From Kosakonia sp. H02 (GTDB lineage Bacteria > Pseudomonadota > Gammaproteobacteria > Enterobacterales > Enterobacteriaceae): 64,000 bases of DNA. The notes under the pieces were generated by a model that saw nothing but the letters and a program-made list of their open reading frames with translations, ran no database searches and was not told where the DNA came from. The position numbers and the translations under genes are program-made. The stretch lies in contig CP131915.1 in NCBI GenBank assembly GCA_030704225.1, positions 3,162,001 to 3,226,000 on the forward strand, written 5' to 3'. Positions 17,289 through 26,152 of this stretch are shown here, in pieces (positions within the stretch are counted from its first letter, which is position 1; each line of letters starts with the position of its first letter).

Positions 17289-17694
17289 AAACGAGGGGAA
17301 AGTGATGTTCTGGACCCTGCGGCAAAAGTTTGTCGATGACAGCGTCGAGCTGGAAGAGAAAAGCCGCCAGGTGATGTATTACTCGCTGGCGATTGGTCAT
17401 CACGTGGGGGTGATCGATTGCCTCAACGTGGCGCTGGAATGCCCGCTTGCCCAGTATCAGCACTGGCTGACCTTGATCGACGAACCCGAAGCCCGGCGCA
17501 AAATGCAGGGGCTATTAACCTTCGGCGAAATTGTCATTGATGCCAGCCATATCAACACGCTGGCACCGGCGTTTGCGCGCTTATCCGCCACAGCGGCAGA
17601 ACCCTGGCGGGGCTGGAGCCGCCAGCTATTGCAGCATGTGCAGGATATGGCCCATGAACCGGCACTCTACTTAATGGTGCGGTTATTACGTTAA
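17281..17694 (+). CDS. hyfJ: Hydrogenase-4 assembly protein HyfJ (HycH family)
   Basis: A 137-residue soluble protein of the HycH/HyfJ family, needed for maturation of the large subunit of the partner hydrogenase and not part of the enzyme. The conserved block VMYYSLAIGHHVGVIDCLN lies near residues 35-53. There are no metal motifs or membrane segments. It is the last gene of the tightly packed hyfA-J run; the 130-bp gap to hyfR leaves room for a separate hyfR promoter. Confidence 0.88.
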   Translation: MSENEGKVMFWTLRQKFVDDSVELEEKSRQVMYYSLAIGHHVGVIDCLNVALECPLAQYQHWLTLIDEPEARRKMQGLLTFGEIVIDASHINTLAPAFARLSATAAEPWRGWSRQLLQHVQDMAHEPALYLMVRLLR

Positions 17695-17824
17695 GCCATT
17701 TATCAGGCAAATACAGGGGTATGTTCTTATACGTGAAGCACATAACACTACCAAAAAGAGGGATATTGTACTCTTCACCTTCACATCGAAGGATGACGGG
17801 TAAATCTGGAAGGGTGGCGTATCC

Positions 17825-19762
17825 ATGATCTTACAAAATAATTTTCAGGCTTCACTGCTTCGGGCATTTATCCCCCTTCCGCCACCTTTCAGCCCTGTCC
17901 AGTTTATTGAATTACGCCTCAACAACGGCCACTTCTGGCGCTGCTTCGACGATGGCAGCGTGGCGCAAGGCGATGAGGAATATCCTGCGCCTGGCAGCGA
18001 CAGTTCCCGGCATATGGTGCTGCTCAATAGCGGCGAGATGGCGGAGCTGCGGTTTGTGCGCACCGACAACGGCACCTTCAGCGAGAAAGATAATGCCCTG
18101 TTTGCCTGGCTGGCGCGGCTGGCGGCGCAGGCGCTGGAAGGCGATGCCGCTCGCGAAGCGTTGAGCCAGTCCGTGGACGTGCTGCGTGAAGAGCGCGATC
18201 ACCATCGGGTGCTGGTGGATATCACCAACTCGGTGCTGTCGCATCTCGATCTCGACGAGCTGATAGCCGATGTCTCGCGGGAAATTCACCGCTTTTTCGG
18301 CATTGATAATATTCGCTTCGTGCTGCGCGATACCTTGCACGCGCGACAGCTTATTTGCCACACCACCCACTTTCCCAGTTGCCCGCCAGAGACGGAACGT
18401 TTCCCGCTGCGCAGCGACAGCCCGTTGCTGTTGGCGGCGCTGAACGAGAACCACAGCGCACTGCTGCAACAGGCAGACGATGAAGCGTTGTGGCACAGCG
18501 ATCCGGTGTTGCAACAACTGGCGATGCAGGAGCTGAACACGGTGTTTATTCTGCCGCTGGCCTACAGCCGCCAGTCCACCGGCGTGTTGCTGCTGGCGCA
18601 CCGCGACAACACCATTTTCAACGAGCAAAACTGTCGACTGTTACAGCAAATCGCCGACAGAATTGGCATCGCCGTCGATAATGCCGATGCCTGGCGCAAC
18701 GTCATTGAGATGAAAGAGAGCCTGCGCAGCGAAAACCGCACGCTGAACGAACAGATCACCTCCAACCAGACCTTCGGCGACATTATTTACCAGAGCGATG
18801 CCATGCGCGATGTGCTTCAGCAGGTGAATATTGTTGCCCTCAGCGACAGCACGGTGCTGATCCTCGGGGAAACCGGCACCGGCAAAGAGATCATCGCCCG
18901 CGCCCTCCACCAAATGAGCCCGCGCAAAGACAAACCGCTGGTGAAAATTAACTGCGCCGCGATCCCTGCAAGCCTGCTGGAGAGCGAGCTATTTGGTCAC
19001 GACAAAGGGGCGTTTACCGGGGCTATTAATACCCACCGAGGGCGCTTTGAAATGGCCGACGAAGGGACGCTGTTTCTTGATGAAATTGGCGATATGCCCA
19101 TTGAACTGCAACCGAAACTGCTGCGCGTATTGCAGGAGCGGGAGATCGAGCGCATCGGCGGCACGAAAACCATTCCGGTGAATGTGCGGGTGATTGCCGC
19201 TACCAACCGCGACCTGCGCCAGATGGTGATCGACCGCGAATTTCGCAACGATCTCTTTTATCGCCTGAACGTCTTTCCGTTGGTACTGCCGCCGCTGCGC
19301 GAGCGCCCGGAAGATATTCCGTTGCTGGCGCGTTATTTCACGAAAAAGCTGGCGCGCCGCCTGAATCGCACCATCGATACCATTCCCGCTGAGACGCTTC
19401 ACCAACTGATGCGCTATGAGTGGCCGGGCAACGTGCGCGAACTGGAAAACGTGATTGAACGCGCGGTGCTGCTGTCGCGGGATAACACGCTGCATCTGCA
19501 TCTTCATGCCCAGCCGGTCAGCATGGTGCAACCGGTCACCCACGATCCCTTTCCGTTTACGCTGCCAAAAGTGGTGGAAATGATGCACCCCGAACCGCCG
19601 GAAAATGATGAAGAGGAGCGCCAGCGCATCATTCAGGTGCTGCGTGAAACCAACGGCATTGTCGCCGGGACGCGCGGCGCAGCGGCGAAACTGGGGATGA
19701 AGCGCACCACGCTGTTGTCACGGATGCAGCGCCTCGGGATTGCGGTGCGCGAAGTCCTGTAA
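17825..19762 (+). CDS. hyfR: Sigma-54-dependent transcriptional activator HyfR
   Basis: FhlA-family enhancer-binding protein, the expected activator of the -24/-12 promoter at 6860. The 645 residues comprise a divergent N-terminal sensor region, a GAF domain (about 130-290), the AAA+ domain with Walker A GETGTGKE (348-355), the sigma-54 contact loop GAFTGA (395-400) and Walker B GTLFLDEIGD, and a Fis-type HTH at the end (GTRGAAAKLGMKRTTLLSRM). FhlA senses formate through its N-terminal region; by analogy HyfR may too, but this is not visible here. It is somewhat shorter than E. coli HyfR (about 670). Context makes the assignment firm. Confidence 0.93.
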   Translation: MILQNNFQASLLRAFIPLPPPFSPVQFIELRLNNGHFWRCFDDGSVAQGDEEYPAPGSDSSRHMVLLNSGEMAELRFVRTDNGTFSEKDNALFAWLARLAAQALEGDAAREALSQSVDVLREERDHHRVLVDITNSVLSHLDLDELIADVSREIHRFFGIDNIRFVLRDTLHARQLICHTTHFPSCPPETERFPLRSDSPLLLAALNENHSALLQQADDEALWHSDPVLQQLAMQELNTVFILPLAYSRQSTGVLLLAHRDNTIFNEQNCRLLQQIADRIGIAVDNADAWRNVIEMKESLRSENRTLNEQITSNQTFGDIIYQSDAMRDVLQQVNIVALSDSTVLILGETGTGKEIIARALHQMSPRKDKPLVKINCAAIPASLLESELFGHDKGAFTGAINTHRGRFEMADEGTLFLDEIGDMPIELQPKLLRVLQEREIERIGGTKTIPVNVRVIAATNRDLRQMVIDREFRNDLFYRLNVFPLVLPPLRERPEDIPLLARYFTKKLARRLNRTIDTIPAETLHQLMRYEWPGNVRELENVIERAVLLSRDNTLHLHLHAQPVSMVQPVTHDPFPFTLPKVVEMMHPEPPENDEEERQRIIQVLRETNGIVAGTRGAAAKLGMKRTTLLSRMQRLGIAVREVL

Positions 19763-19880
19763 TTATGTGAACCACCTAACGCTCTGCGCGTTGTTGCTGG
19801 TATGCCCTATGCATATGACGGCGGGTAAGGATAAGGCTTTGGCTCTATCCGACTCGCTTATGGCATATCAGGAGGATCCT

Positions 19881-20738
19881 ATGGATTTCGGCAACGCGTT
19901 TGACCTGCGACTTCCGGCAGAAATGGCAAAAGTCGCCGAGCAGTCAGGCTTATATAAAGTCAGTAAAAAGAAAGAGCTGTCGTTTTTTCTTGCGGTAACG
20001 GCAGGCGTTTTTATCTCGATTGCGTTTGTGTTTTATATCACCGTGACCGCAGGCCCTGCCCCGGCAACGGCGCTGGCAAAACTGGCGGGCGGTGTCTGCT
20101 TTTCTCTCGGCCTGATTCTGGTGGTGGTGTGCGGCGCGGATCTCTTTACCTCCACGGTATTAACGGTGATGGCGAAAGCCAGCGGGCTGATTAGCTGGCG
20201 GCAGTTGATCGTCAACTGGCTGATTGTCTATCTCGGTAACCTGGTTGGGGCGCTCTTTTTCGTCGCGCTGATTTGGTTTGCCGGCCAGGCGATGAGCAGC
20301 AACGGCTTGTGGGGGCTGAACGTGCTGCAAACCGCCGATCACAAAATGCATCACACCTTTATTGAAGCGGTGTGCCTCGGCACGCTGTGCAATTTAATGG
20401 TCTGCCTGGCGGTGTGGATGAGTTATTCCGGCCATACGCTGACCGATAAAATCATGGCGATGCTGTTGCCGATCGGCATGTTTGTCGCCAGCGGGTTTGA
20501 GCACAGTATCGCCAATATGTTTTTGCTGCCGCTGGCGGTGATTATTCGCGACTTCGCTCCACAAAGTTTCTGGACGGCGGTGCACACCTCGCCGGAGAAC
20601 TTCCCGGCGCTGACCTTCAGCAATATGATCACCGCCAACCTGATCCCGGTGACTATCGGTAATATTATTGGCGGCGGCTTACTGGTGGGCGTGACGTACT
20701 GGATTATCTACCTGCGCAATACCCCCAACGGGCATTGA
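19881..20738 (+). CDS. focA: Formate channel of the FNT family, FocA-like, at the focB position
   Basis: A 285-residue pentameric formate/nitrite channel with six membrane helices per subunit. I place the start at 19881 because of a perfect AGGAGG site (MDFGNAFDLRLPAEM). By position after hyfR it equals E. coli focB. By sequence it is much closer to what I recall of FocA: NPFDL-like N-terminus, GVFISIAFVFYIT, NVLQTADHKMHHTFIEAVCLG with the gating His, MFVASGFEHSIANMF and PVTIGNIIGGGLLVG. It would import or export formate, the substrate of the formate hydrogenlyase that hydrogenase-4 serves. Confidence 0.9.
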   Translation: MDFGNAFDLRLPAEMAKVAEQSGLYKVSKKKELSFFLAVTAGVFISIAFVFYITVTAGPAPATALAKLAGGVCFSLGLILVVVCGADLFTSTVLTVMAKASGLISWRQLIVNWLIVYLGNLVGALFFVALIWFAGQAMSSNGLWGLNVLQTADHKMHHTFIEAVCLGTLCNLMVCLAVWMSYSGHTLTDKIMAMLLPIGMFVASGFEHSIANMFLLPLAVIIRDFAPQSFWTAVHTSPENFPALTFSNMITANLIPVTIGNIIGGGLLVGVTYWIIYLRNTPNGH

Positions 20739-20744
20739 CAGACG

Positions 20745-20775
20745 CACCGGGCGACACAATTTTTGCCGCCCGGTG
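20745..20775. terminator. Bidirectional hairpin between the formate channel gene and perM
   Basis: CACCGGGCG (20745-20753) and CGCCCGGTG (20767-20775) form a perfect 9-bp stem between two convergent genes, with a T run inside the 13-nt loop. It resembles a REP-type palindrome and probably stops both transcripts. Confidence 0.6.
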
Positions 20776-20778
20776 GCG

Positions 20779-21843
20779 TTACTCTTCGACAATCGGCGGG
20801 GAATCCGGCCAGGCGTGGATCACCGCCTGAATCAGCGTGGCAAGCGGGATGGCGAAAAACACGCCCCAGAAACCCCACAGTCCGCCAAAGATAACCACCG
20901 AGAGGATAATCACCAGCGGATGCAGGTTGACCGCTTCAGAGAACAGCACCGGCACCAGCAGGTTGCCATCCAGCCCCTGAATAATCAGATAGACCGCGAA
21001 GCAGCTCCAGAACTCTGTTCCCAGCCCGAACTGGAACAGCGCCACGCCGATAACCGGAATGGTCACCACAAACGCGCCGATGTAGGGAATCAATACCGAG
21101 AAGCCCACCAGCACCGCCAGCAGCAGCGAATAGTTGAGGCCAAAGAGGATAAACCCAATCCATGTCGCAACGCCGACAACAATCATCTCCAGCACTTTGC
21201 CGCGAATATAGTTGGTGATTTGCTGGTTCATCTCCTTCCACACCTGGCCTGCAAGGCCGCGATTGCGCGGCAGCACGCGGCGCACGGCGTTGAGCATCTG
21301 CTCTTTATCTTTCACAAGGAAGAAGACCATCAGCGGAACCAGTACCAGATAGACCGCCAGCGTCAGCAGCCCGACCAGCGAGGCGAGCGAATACTTCACC
21401 ACCGAGTCGCCCATGGTCAGCATGCGCGAGCGCATGTTTTCCGCCATCGCATCAATAATGCCAGCGTCCATCAATGCCGGGTAACGGCGCGGCAGCGTGG
21501 CGGCAAAATCCGACAGTTTGTTTAACATGCCGGGCATATCGCGGATCAGGTAAATGCCCTGCTGCCAGGCGATGGGCATCACCACAAAGGCCATCACCAG
21601 CAGGATGCCGACGAACAGCACCAGCACCATGCTCGCCGCCCAGGTTCGGGAACAGCCGATGCGTTGCAGGCGGGCCGTGGGCCACTCAAGGAGATAAGCG
21701 ATAACCAGCGCGACCAGTAACGGTGCGAGAAGGCCGCTAAAAAAGAAGAGAATACAGAAACCCGCAAGCAGGATGACCAGCAGCGCAATCGCCTCCGGGT
21801 CGCTGAAGCGACGGCGATACCACTGCATCAACATTTCGAGCAT
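20779..21843 (-). CDS. perM: AI-2E family transporter-like permease PerM
   Basis: A 354-residue polytopic inner-membrane protein of the AI-2E/TqsA (PerM) superfamily with about 8 membrane helices. The N-terminus MLEMLMQWYRRRFSDPEAIA and the C-terminal block GGLWGFWGVFFAIPLATLI are near identical to what I recall of E. coli PerM (YfgO). The substrate is unknown. It is divergent from bepA, with 224 bp between the starts. Confidence 0.93.
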   Translation of the reverse strand: MLEMLMQWYRRRFSDPEAIALLVILLAGFCILFFFSGLLAPLLVALVIAYLLEWPTARLQRIGCSRTWAASMVLVLFVGILLVMAFVVMPIAWQQGIYLIRDMPGMLNKLSDFAATLPRRYPALMDAGIIDAMAENMRSRMLTMGDSVVKYSLASLVGLLTLAVYLVLVPLMVFFLVKDKEQMLNAVRRVLPRNRGLAGQVWKEMNQQITNYIRGKVLEMIVVGVATWIGFILFGLNYSLLLAVLVGFSVLIPYIGAFVVTIPVIGVALFQFGLGTEFWSCFAVYLIIQGLDGNLLVPVLFSEAVNLHPLVIILSVVIFGGLWGFWGVFFAIPLATLIQAVIHAWPDSPPIVEE

Positions 21844-22067
21844 AACGTTCCTTACTGAGCCTCACAGGCTGGGCTTAAGAGTGGGAAGTGTATCGAAATG
21901 TCACAAAAAAGACTTCGCTTTTCGTCGTCTTTCCGGGAAACATAACATTCCGGTGAATGGGATGTTCAATGAATAAGAAGGCGGCTACACTCTCAGGGCT
22001 GGAAAACCGGAATGCAGCCCAGCAAACCCGGCTATCGGTGTGTCACGTCCAATACAGGAAAGAGGTT

Positions 22068-23531
22068 ATGTTCAGGCAGTTGAAACGAACGCTGGTCGCA
22101 ACCCTTATTGCTGCGCTTTGTGCGGGCCAGGTTGCCCCGGCTTTTGCGGATTCGGCAGACAGCCTGCCGGATATGGGAACCTCGGCAGGAAGCACGCTCT
22201 CCATCGCCCAGGAGATGCAGATGGGCGACTATTATGTTCGCCAGCTTCGCGGCAGCGCACCGTTGATTAACGATCCGCTGCTGGTGCAATACATTAATTC
22301 ACTCGGCATGCGGCTGGTCTCCCATGCGTATTCGGTGAAAACCCCTTTCCACTTCTATCTTGTCAATAATGACGAAATCAACGCTTTCGCCTTTTTTGGC
22401 GGCAACGTGGTGCTGCACTCGGCGCTTTTCCGCTATACGGATAACGAGAGTCAGCTCGCCTCGGTAATGGCCCATGAAATCTCTCACGTTACTCAGCGCC
22501 ATCTGGCGCGGGCAATGGAAGATCAAAAAAGCAGTGCGCCGCTGACCTGGGCCGGGGCGCTGGGGTCTATTTTGCTGGCGATGGCTAGCCCGCAGGCGGG
22601 GATGGCGGCGCTGACCGGCACGCTGGCGGGCACGCGGCAAGGGATGATCAGCTTCACCCAGCAGAACGAGCAGGAAGCGGATCGCATCGGCATTCAGGTG
22701 CTGCAACGTTCCGGTTTTGATCCGCAGGCGATGCCCACTTTCCTCGAAAAACTGCTCGATCAGTCGCGCTACTCCAGTCGCCCGCCGGAAATTTTGCTCA
22801 CTCACCCGTTGCCAGAAAGCCGTCTGTCAGATGCGCGCAACCGCGCCAACCAGATGCCCCCGATTGTCGTCCAGTCCTCCGAAGAGTTTTACATGGCGAA
22901 AGCCCGCACGCTGGGGATGTACAACTCCGGGCGTAACCAGTTAACGGATGACTTGCTCGATAGCTGGGCGAAAGGCAATGTTCGCGAGCAGCGCGCAGCG
23001 CAATATGGCCGCGCGTTGCAGGCAATGGACGCGAAAAAGTTTGCCGAAGCGCAAAAGCTGTTGCAGCCGCTGCTGAGCAATGATGCGAATAACGCCTGGT
23101 ATCTTGACCTGGCGACGGATATTGATTTGGGGCTGAATAAAAGTGGCGATGCGATTAAACGCCTGAATGCCGCCAGCGGGCTGAAGACGAATCCGGTGCT
23201 GCAACTTAACCTCGCGAATGCCTATCTCGAAGGCGGCCAGCCTGCGCAAGCGGCGCAGATCCTCAATCGCTATACCTTCAGCAATAAAGATGATGTTAAC
23301 GGCTGGGATTTGCTGGCGCAGGCCGAAGCCGCGCTGGGCAATCGCGATCAGGAGCTTGCGGCGCGCGCCGAAGGCCAGGCGCTGACAGGAAAGCTGGACC
23401 AGGCGATTACGCTACTGAGTAGCGCCAGCTCGCAGGTGAAACTCGGGAGCCTGCAACAAGCGCGTTATGATGCGCGCATTGATCAGTTGCGCCAGATGCA
23501 GCAGCGTTTCCGCCCGTACGAGAAGATGTAA
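22068..23531 (+). CDS. bepA: Beta-barrel assembly-enhancing protease BepA
   Basis: Periplasmic M48 metalloprotease and chaperone that helps LptD mature and degrades stalled barrel proteins. The 487 residues begin with a signal peptide (MFRQLKRTLVATLIAALCAG...AFA), followed by the M48 domain with HEISHVTQRH near residue 136, a third ligand in QQNEQEADRIG, and C-terminal TPR repeats (about 310-485). I use the ATG at 22068 because of its GGAAAGAGG site and because it starts the signal peptide directly. yfgD follows after 14 nt. Confidence 0.95.
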   Translation: MFRQLKRTLVATLIAALCAGQVAPAFADSADSLPDMGTSAGSTLSIAQEMQMGDYYVRQLRGSAPLINDPLLVQYINSLGMRLVSHAYSVKTPFHFYLVNNDEINAFAFFGGNVVLHSALFRYTDNESQLASVMAHEISHVTQRHLARAMEDQKSSAPLTWAGALGSILLAMASPQAGMAALTGTLAGTRQGMISFTQQNEQEADRIGIQVLQRSGFDPQAMPTFLEKLLDQSRYSSRPPEILLTHPLPESRLSDARNRANQMPPIVVQSSEEFYMAKARTLGMYNSGRNQLTDDLLDSWAKGNVREQRAAQYGRALQAMDAKKFAEAQKLLQPLLSNDANNAWYLDLATDIDLGLNKSGDAIKRLNAASGLKTNPVLQLNLANAYLEGGQPAQAAQILNRYTFSNKDDVNGWDLLAQAEAALGNRDQELAARAEGQALTGKLDQAITLLSSASSQVKLGSLQQARYDARIDQLRQMQQRFRPYEKM

Positions 23532-23545
23532 TTTAAGGAGAGAAG

Positions 23546-23905
23546 ATGTCAGACGCGGTAAAAATCTACCATAACCCTCGCTGCTCTAAGAGCCGCGATA
23601 CCCTGAGCCTGCTGAAAGCCAACGGCATTGAGCCGGAGATTGTGCTCTATCTGGACACGCCGCCGGATGCGGCAACCATCAAACAGCTTATGCAGATGCT
23701 GGGTATGTCCAGCGCGCGGGAATTGATGCGCACCAAAGAGGAGCTGTATAAATCCCTGAACCTCGCCGACAGCCATTTGACAGAAGCGGAACTGGTGCAG
23801 GCGCTGGTGGAGAATCCAAAATTGATTGAACGCCCGATTGTGGTCGCCAACGGCCAGGCGCGAATCGGTCGCCCGCCGGAAAAAGTGTTGGAAATAATGG
23901 GGTAA
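23546..23905 (+). CDS. yfgD: ArsC-family thioredoxin-like reductase YfgD
   Basis: A 119-residue glutaredoxin-dependent arsenate reductase-like protein. It has the active-site Cys in NPRCSKSRDTL (about residue 13) and the conserved ERPIVV segment near residue 94, both typical of the ArsC/YfgD branch. There is no ars operon around it; it pairs with bepA as in E. coli, so arsenate reduction is possible but untested, and a general thiol-redox role is equally plausible. A good GGAGAG site precedes the ATG. Confidence 0.88.
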   Translation: MSDAVKIYHNPRCSKSRDTLSLLKANGIEPEIVLYLDTPPDAATIKQLMQMLGMSSARELMRTKEELYKSLNLADSHLTEAELVQALVENPKLIERPIVVANGQARIGRPPEKVLEIMG

Positions 23906-23913
23906 GTTTGATC

Positions 23914-23947
23914 GTAGGCCGGATAAAGCGAAACGCCGCCATCCGGC
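23914..23947. repeat. REP-type palindrome after yfgD
   Basis: The stretch contains GTAGGCCGGATAAAG and CGCCGCCATCCGGC, with GCCGGAT (23918-23924) pairing with ATCCGGC (23941-23947). This is the classic enterobacterial REP (PU) sequence, here in the gap between the convergent genes yfgD and hda. Confidence 0.8.
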
Positions 23948-23952
23948 ATGCG

Positions 23953-24654
23953 TTATAGCGTGAGAATGTCTTTCACAAACGGGATGGTGAGCTTGCGCTG
24001 GGCGGTAATCGAGGCGCGATCAAGCTGATCCAGAGTATCAAACAGGGTGCGCATTTCGCGATCCAGACGTTTAAGCAGAAAACGTCCGACATCTTCCGGC
24101 AGTTCAAAACCCCGAATGCGCGCACGCAGTTGCAACGCCAGAAGTTTGTCTTCGTCCGACAACGGTTGCAGCTTGTAGATTTGCCCCCAGTCGAGGCGCG
24201 ACGCGAGATCCGGCAAGCCCAGATTCAACTGGCGCGGCGGCCGGTCACCGGTTATCAGTAAGCGGGTTTTCCCCTGCTCCAGAATGCGGTTATAGAGATC
24301 GAAAATCGCCATTTCCCACGGCTCATCACCGGCAATGCATTCGATGTTATCGATACAGACCAGCGAGAGTTGCTCCATGCCATCCAGCACTTCCGGCACA
24401 AACCAGGTGCGCTTATCCAGCGGCACATAGCCCACGGCATCACCGCGCTGAGAGAGTTCGGCACAGGCGGCATGCAGCAAATGACTGCGACCCGCGCCTT
24501 CACGCGACCAGAAATAGATATAGCCACTGTGCGACTGGCGTAACACATTTTGCAGCGCCGCCAGTAAAGAGGGGTTATCACCCGGCCAGAAACTCGCGAA
24601 GGTTTCATCATCGGGTAAATATAATGGCAGGGAGAGCTGTGCCGGCGTGTTCAG
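23953..24654 (-). CDS. hda: DnaA inactivator Hda (CTG start)
   Basis: AAA+ protein that, with the DNA-loaded sliding clamp, stimulates ATP hydrolysis by DnaA to prevent re-initiation. The frame opens at a CTG at 24652-24654 (L/M-NTPAQLSLPLYLPDD), preceded by GAGGT at 5-nt spacing. This gives 233 residues, the E. coli length, and includes the N-terminal clamp-binding peptide QLSLPL. No ATG lies at a usable position; a start inside the gene would remove the clamp motif. AAA+ features are REGAGRSHLLHAA (Walker A-like), LVCIDNIECIAGD (Walker B) and an arginine-finger region. It lies downstream of uraA. Confidence 0.93.
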   Translation of the reverse strand: MNTPAQLSLPLYLPDDETFASFWPGDNPSLLAALQNVLRQSHSGYIYFWSREGAGRSHLLHAACAELSQRGDAVGYVPLDKRTWFVPEVLDGMEQLSLVCIDNIECIAGDEPWEMAIFDLYNRILEQGKTRLLITGDRPPRQLNLGLPDLASRLDWGQIYKLQPLSDEDKLLALQLRARIRGFELPEDVGRFLLKRLDREMRTLFDTLDQLDRASITAQRKLTIPFVKDILTL

Positions 24655-24718
24655 ACGTACCTCAACAGGGCTTACAAAAAACGCAGTGAGTTTATCATAA
24701 AAATGCGCGAGGTTTGAA

Positions 24719-24735
24719 CCGGGCGCGAAGCCCGG
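24719..24735 (-). terminator. Hairpin between uraA and hda
   Basis: CCGGGC-gcgaa-GCCCGG is a 6-bp perfect GC stem just beyond the uraA stop. There is no strong T tract on the minus strand, so it may be a partial terminator or a 3'-end stabiliser. Confidence 0.4.
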
Positions 24736-24753
24736 CTCAATTCTGCGCGGTGC

Positions 24754-26043
24754 TTACGGTTTTGCGTCTTCGCTGTCTGGCGCATCCAGCACCACTTCTT
24801 CCGGGCGCAGTACGCTTATCAGCTTAAAGATCAGGCTCAGACCGACACCGACAATGGTCGCCAGCGCCATGCCTTTCAGTTCGGCTGCGCCAATATGCAC
24901 TTTCGCGCCGCTGACGCCGATAATCAGGATAACCGAGGTCAAAATCAGGTTTTGCGCTTTGCTGTAATCCACTTTGGATTCAATCAGCACGCGGATACCG
25001 GACGCGCCAATTACCCCGTACAGCAGCAGCGAAACGCCGCCCATCACCGGCACCGGGATTATCTGGATTGCCGCCGCCAGCTTACCGACGCAGGAGAGCA
25101 GAATGGCGATAATCGCCGCGCCGCCAATCACCCAGGTGCTGTAGACGCGGGTAATTGCCATCACGCCGATATTTTCACCGTAGGTGGTGTTCGGCGTGGA
25201 GCCAAAGAAACCGGAAATGATCGTCGACAGACCGTTAGCAAACATCGAGCGGTGCAGACCCGGATCGCGGATCAGATCTTTTTTGACAATGTTCGCTGTC
25301 ACCACCAGGTGACCGATATGCTCGGCAATCACCACCAGTGCGGCGGGCAGAATGGTGAAGATCGCAAACCACTCAAAACGCGGAGTGTAGAAGGTCGGCA
25401 GCGCGAACCAGTGCGCCTGGGCAATCGGTGTGGTATCAACAACGCCCATTACGAAAGAGAGCGCATAACCGGCCAGCACGCCGATAAGGATCGGGATAAT
25501 CGCCATAAAACCGCGAAACAGCACCGAGCCAAACACGGTTACAGCGAGGGTCACCAGCGAAATAATCACGGTTTTAGAATCGGCACTTTGCCCTTCTGCG
25601 GGCAGCAATCCGGCCATATTCGCCGCAACGCCTGCCAGCTCCAGACCGATAACGGCAACGATTGCGCCCATTGCCGCTGGCGGGAACATCACATTCAGCC
25701 AGCCAGTGCCTGCTTTTTGCACGATAAAAGAGACGATGCAGAACAGCACGCCACACATGATAAAACCACCGAGCGCCACTTCGTAGCCCAGCGGTAACAG
25801 CAACAATACCGGCGAAATAAAGGCAAAGCTGGAGCCGAGATAAGCCGGGATTTTCCCTTTGCAAATAAAGATATAGAGCAGTGTCCCGATACCGTTGAAC
25901 AGCAGCACGGTGGCCGGGTTAATGTGAAACAGGATTGGCACCAGCACGGTTGCGCCAAACATGGCGAACAGGTGCTGCAAACTAAGCGGGATGGTCTGCA
26001 AAAGCGGCGGTCTTTCACTTACCCCGATAGCACGGCGCGTCAT
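24754..26043 (-). CDS. uraA: Uracil:proton symporter UraA
   Basis: NCS2-family inner-membrane transporter that imports uracil. The 429 residues form about 14 membrane segments, with the family signatures PPAAMGAIVAVIGLELAG and GFFGSTPNTTYGENIGVMAI (second substrate-binding half) and the Glu residues used for uracil binding and proton coupling. It lies 109 bp downstream of upp on the same strand, separated by a terminator-like hairpin that probably lowers uraA transcription relative to upp. Confidence 0.96.
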   Translation of the reverse strand: MTRRAIGVSERPPLLQTIPLSLQHLFAMFGATVLVPILFHINPATVLLFNGIGTLLYIFICKGKIPAYLGSSFAFISPVLLLLPLGYEVALGGFIMCGVLFCIVSFIVQKAGTGWLNVMFPPAAMGAIVAVIGLELAGVAANMAGLLPAEGQSADSKTVIISLVTLAVTVFGSVLFRGFMAIIPILIGVLAGYALSFVMGVVDTTPIAQAHWFALPTFYTPRFEWFAIFTILPAALVVIAEHIGHLVVTANIVKKDLIRDPGLHRSMFANGLSTIISGFFGSTPNTTYGENIGVMAITRVYSTWVIGGAAIIAILLSCVGKLAAAIQIIPVPVMGGVSLLLYGVIGASGIRVLIESKVDYSKAQNLILTSVILIIGVSGAKVHIGAAELKGMALATIVGVGLSLIFKLISVLRPEEVVLDAPDSEDAKP

Positions 26044-26108
26044 AGTGTTTTCCTCTGAGTGTTGTTGTTTGTCTCCCCGTCCAGGTTGGCGGGCAGTGTT
26101 ATGAATCC

Positions 26109-26138
26109 AAAAAAAAGCCGACTATCAAAGTCGGCTTT
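26109..26138 (-). terminator. Terminator/attenuator between upp and uraA
   Basis: AAAGCCGACT-atcaa-AGTCGGCTTT (26114-26138) is a perfect 10-bp stem followed on the minus strand by eight T. It should end most upp transcripts, leaving readthrough for uraA. Confidence 0.85.
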
Positions 26139-26152
26139 CGATTTGTTATCAG

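Noticed and set aside
20773..21525. Plus-strand frame antisense to perM with H/R/Q-rich product
   Set aside because: Typical low-complexity translation of the reverse of membrane-protein codons; no support.
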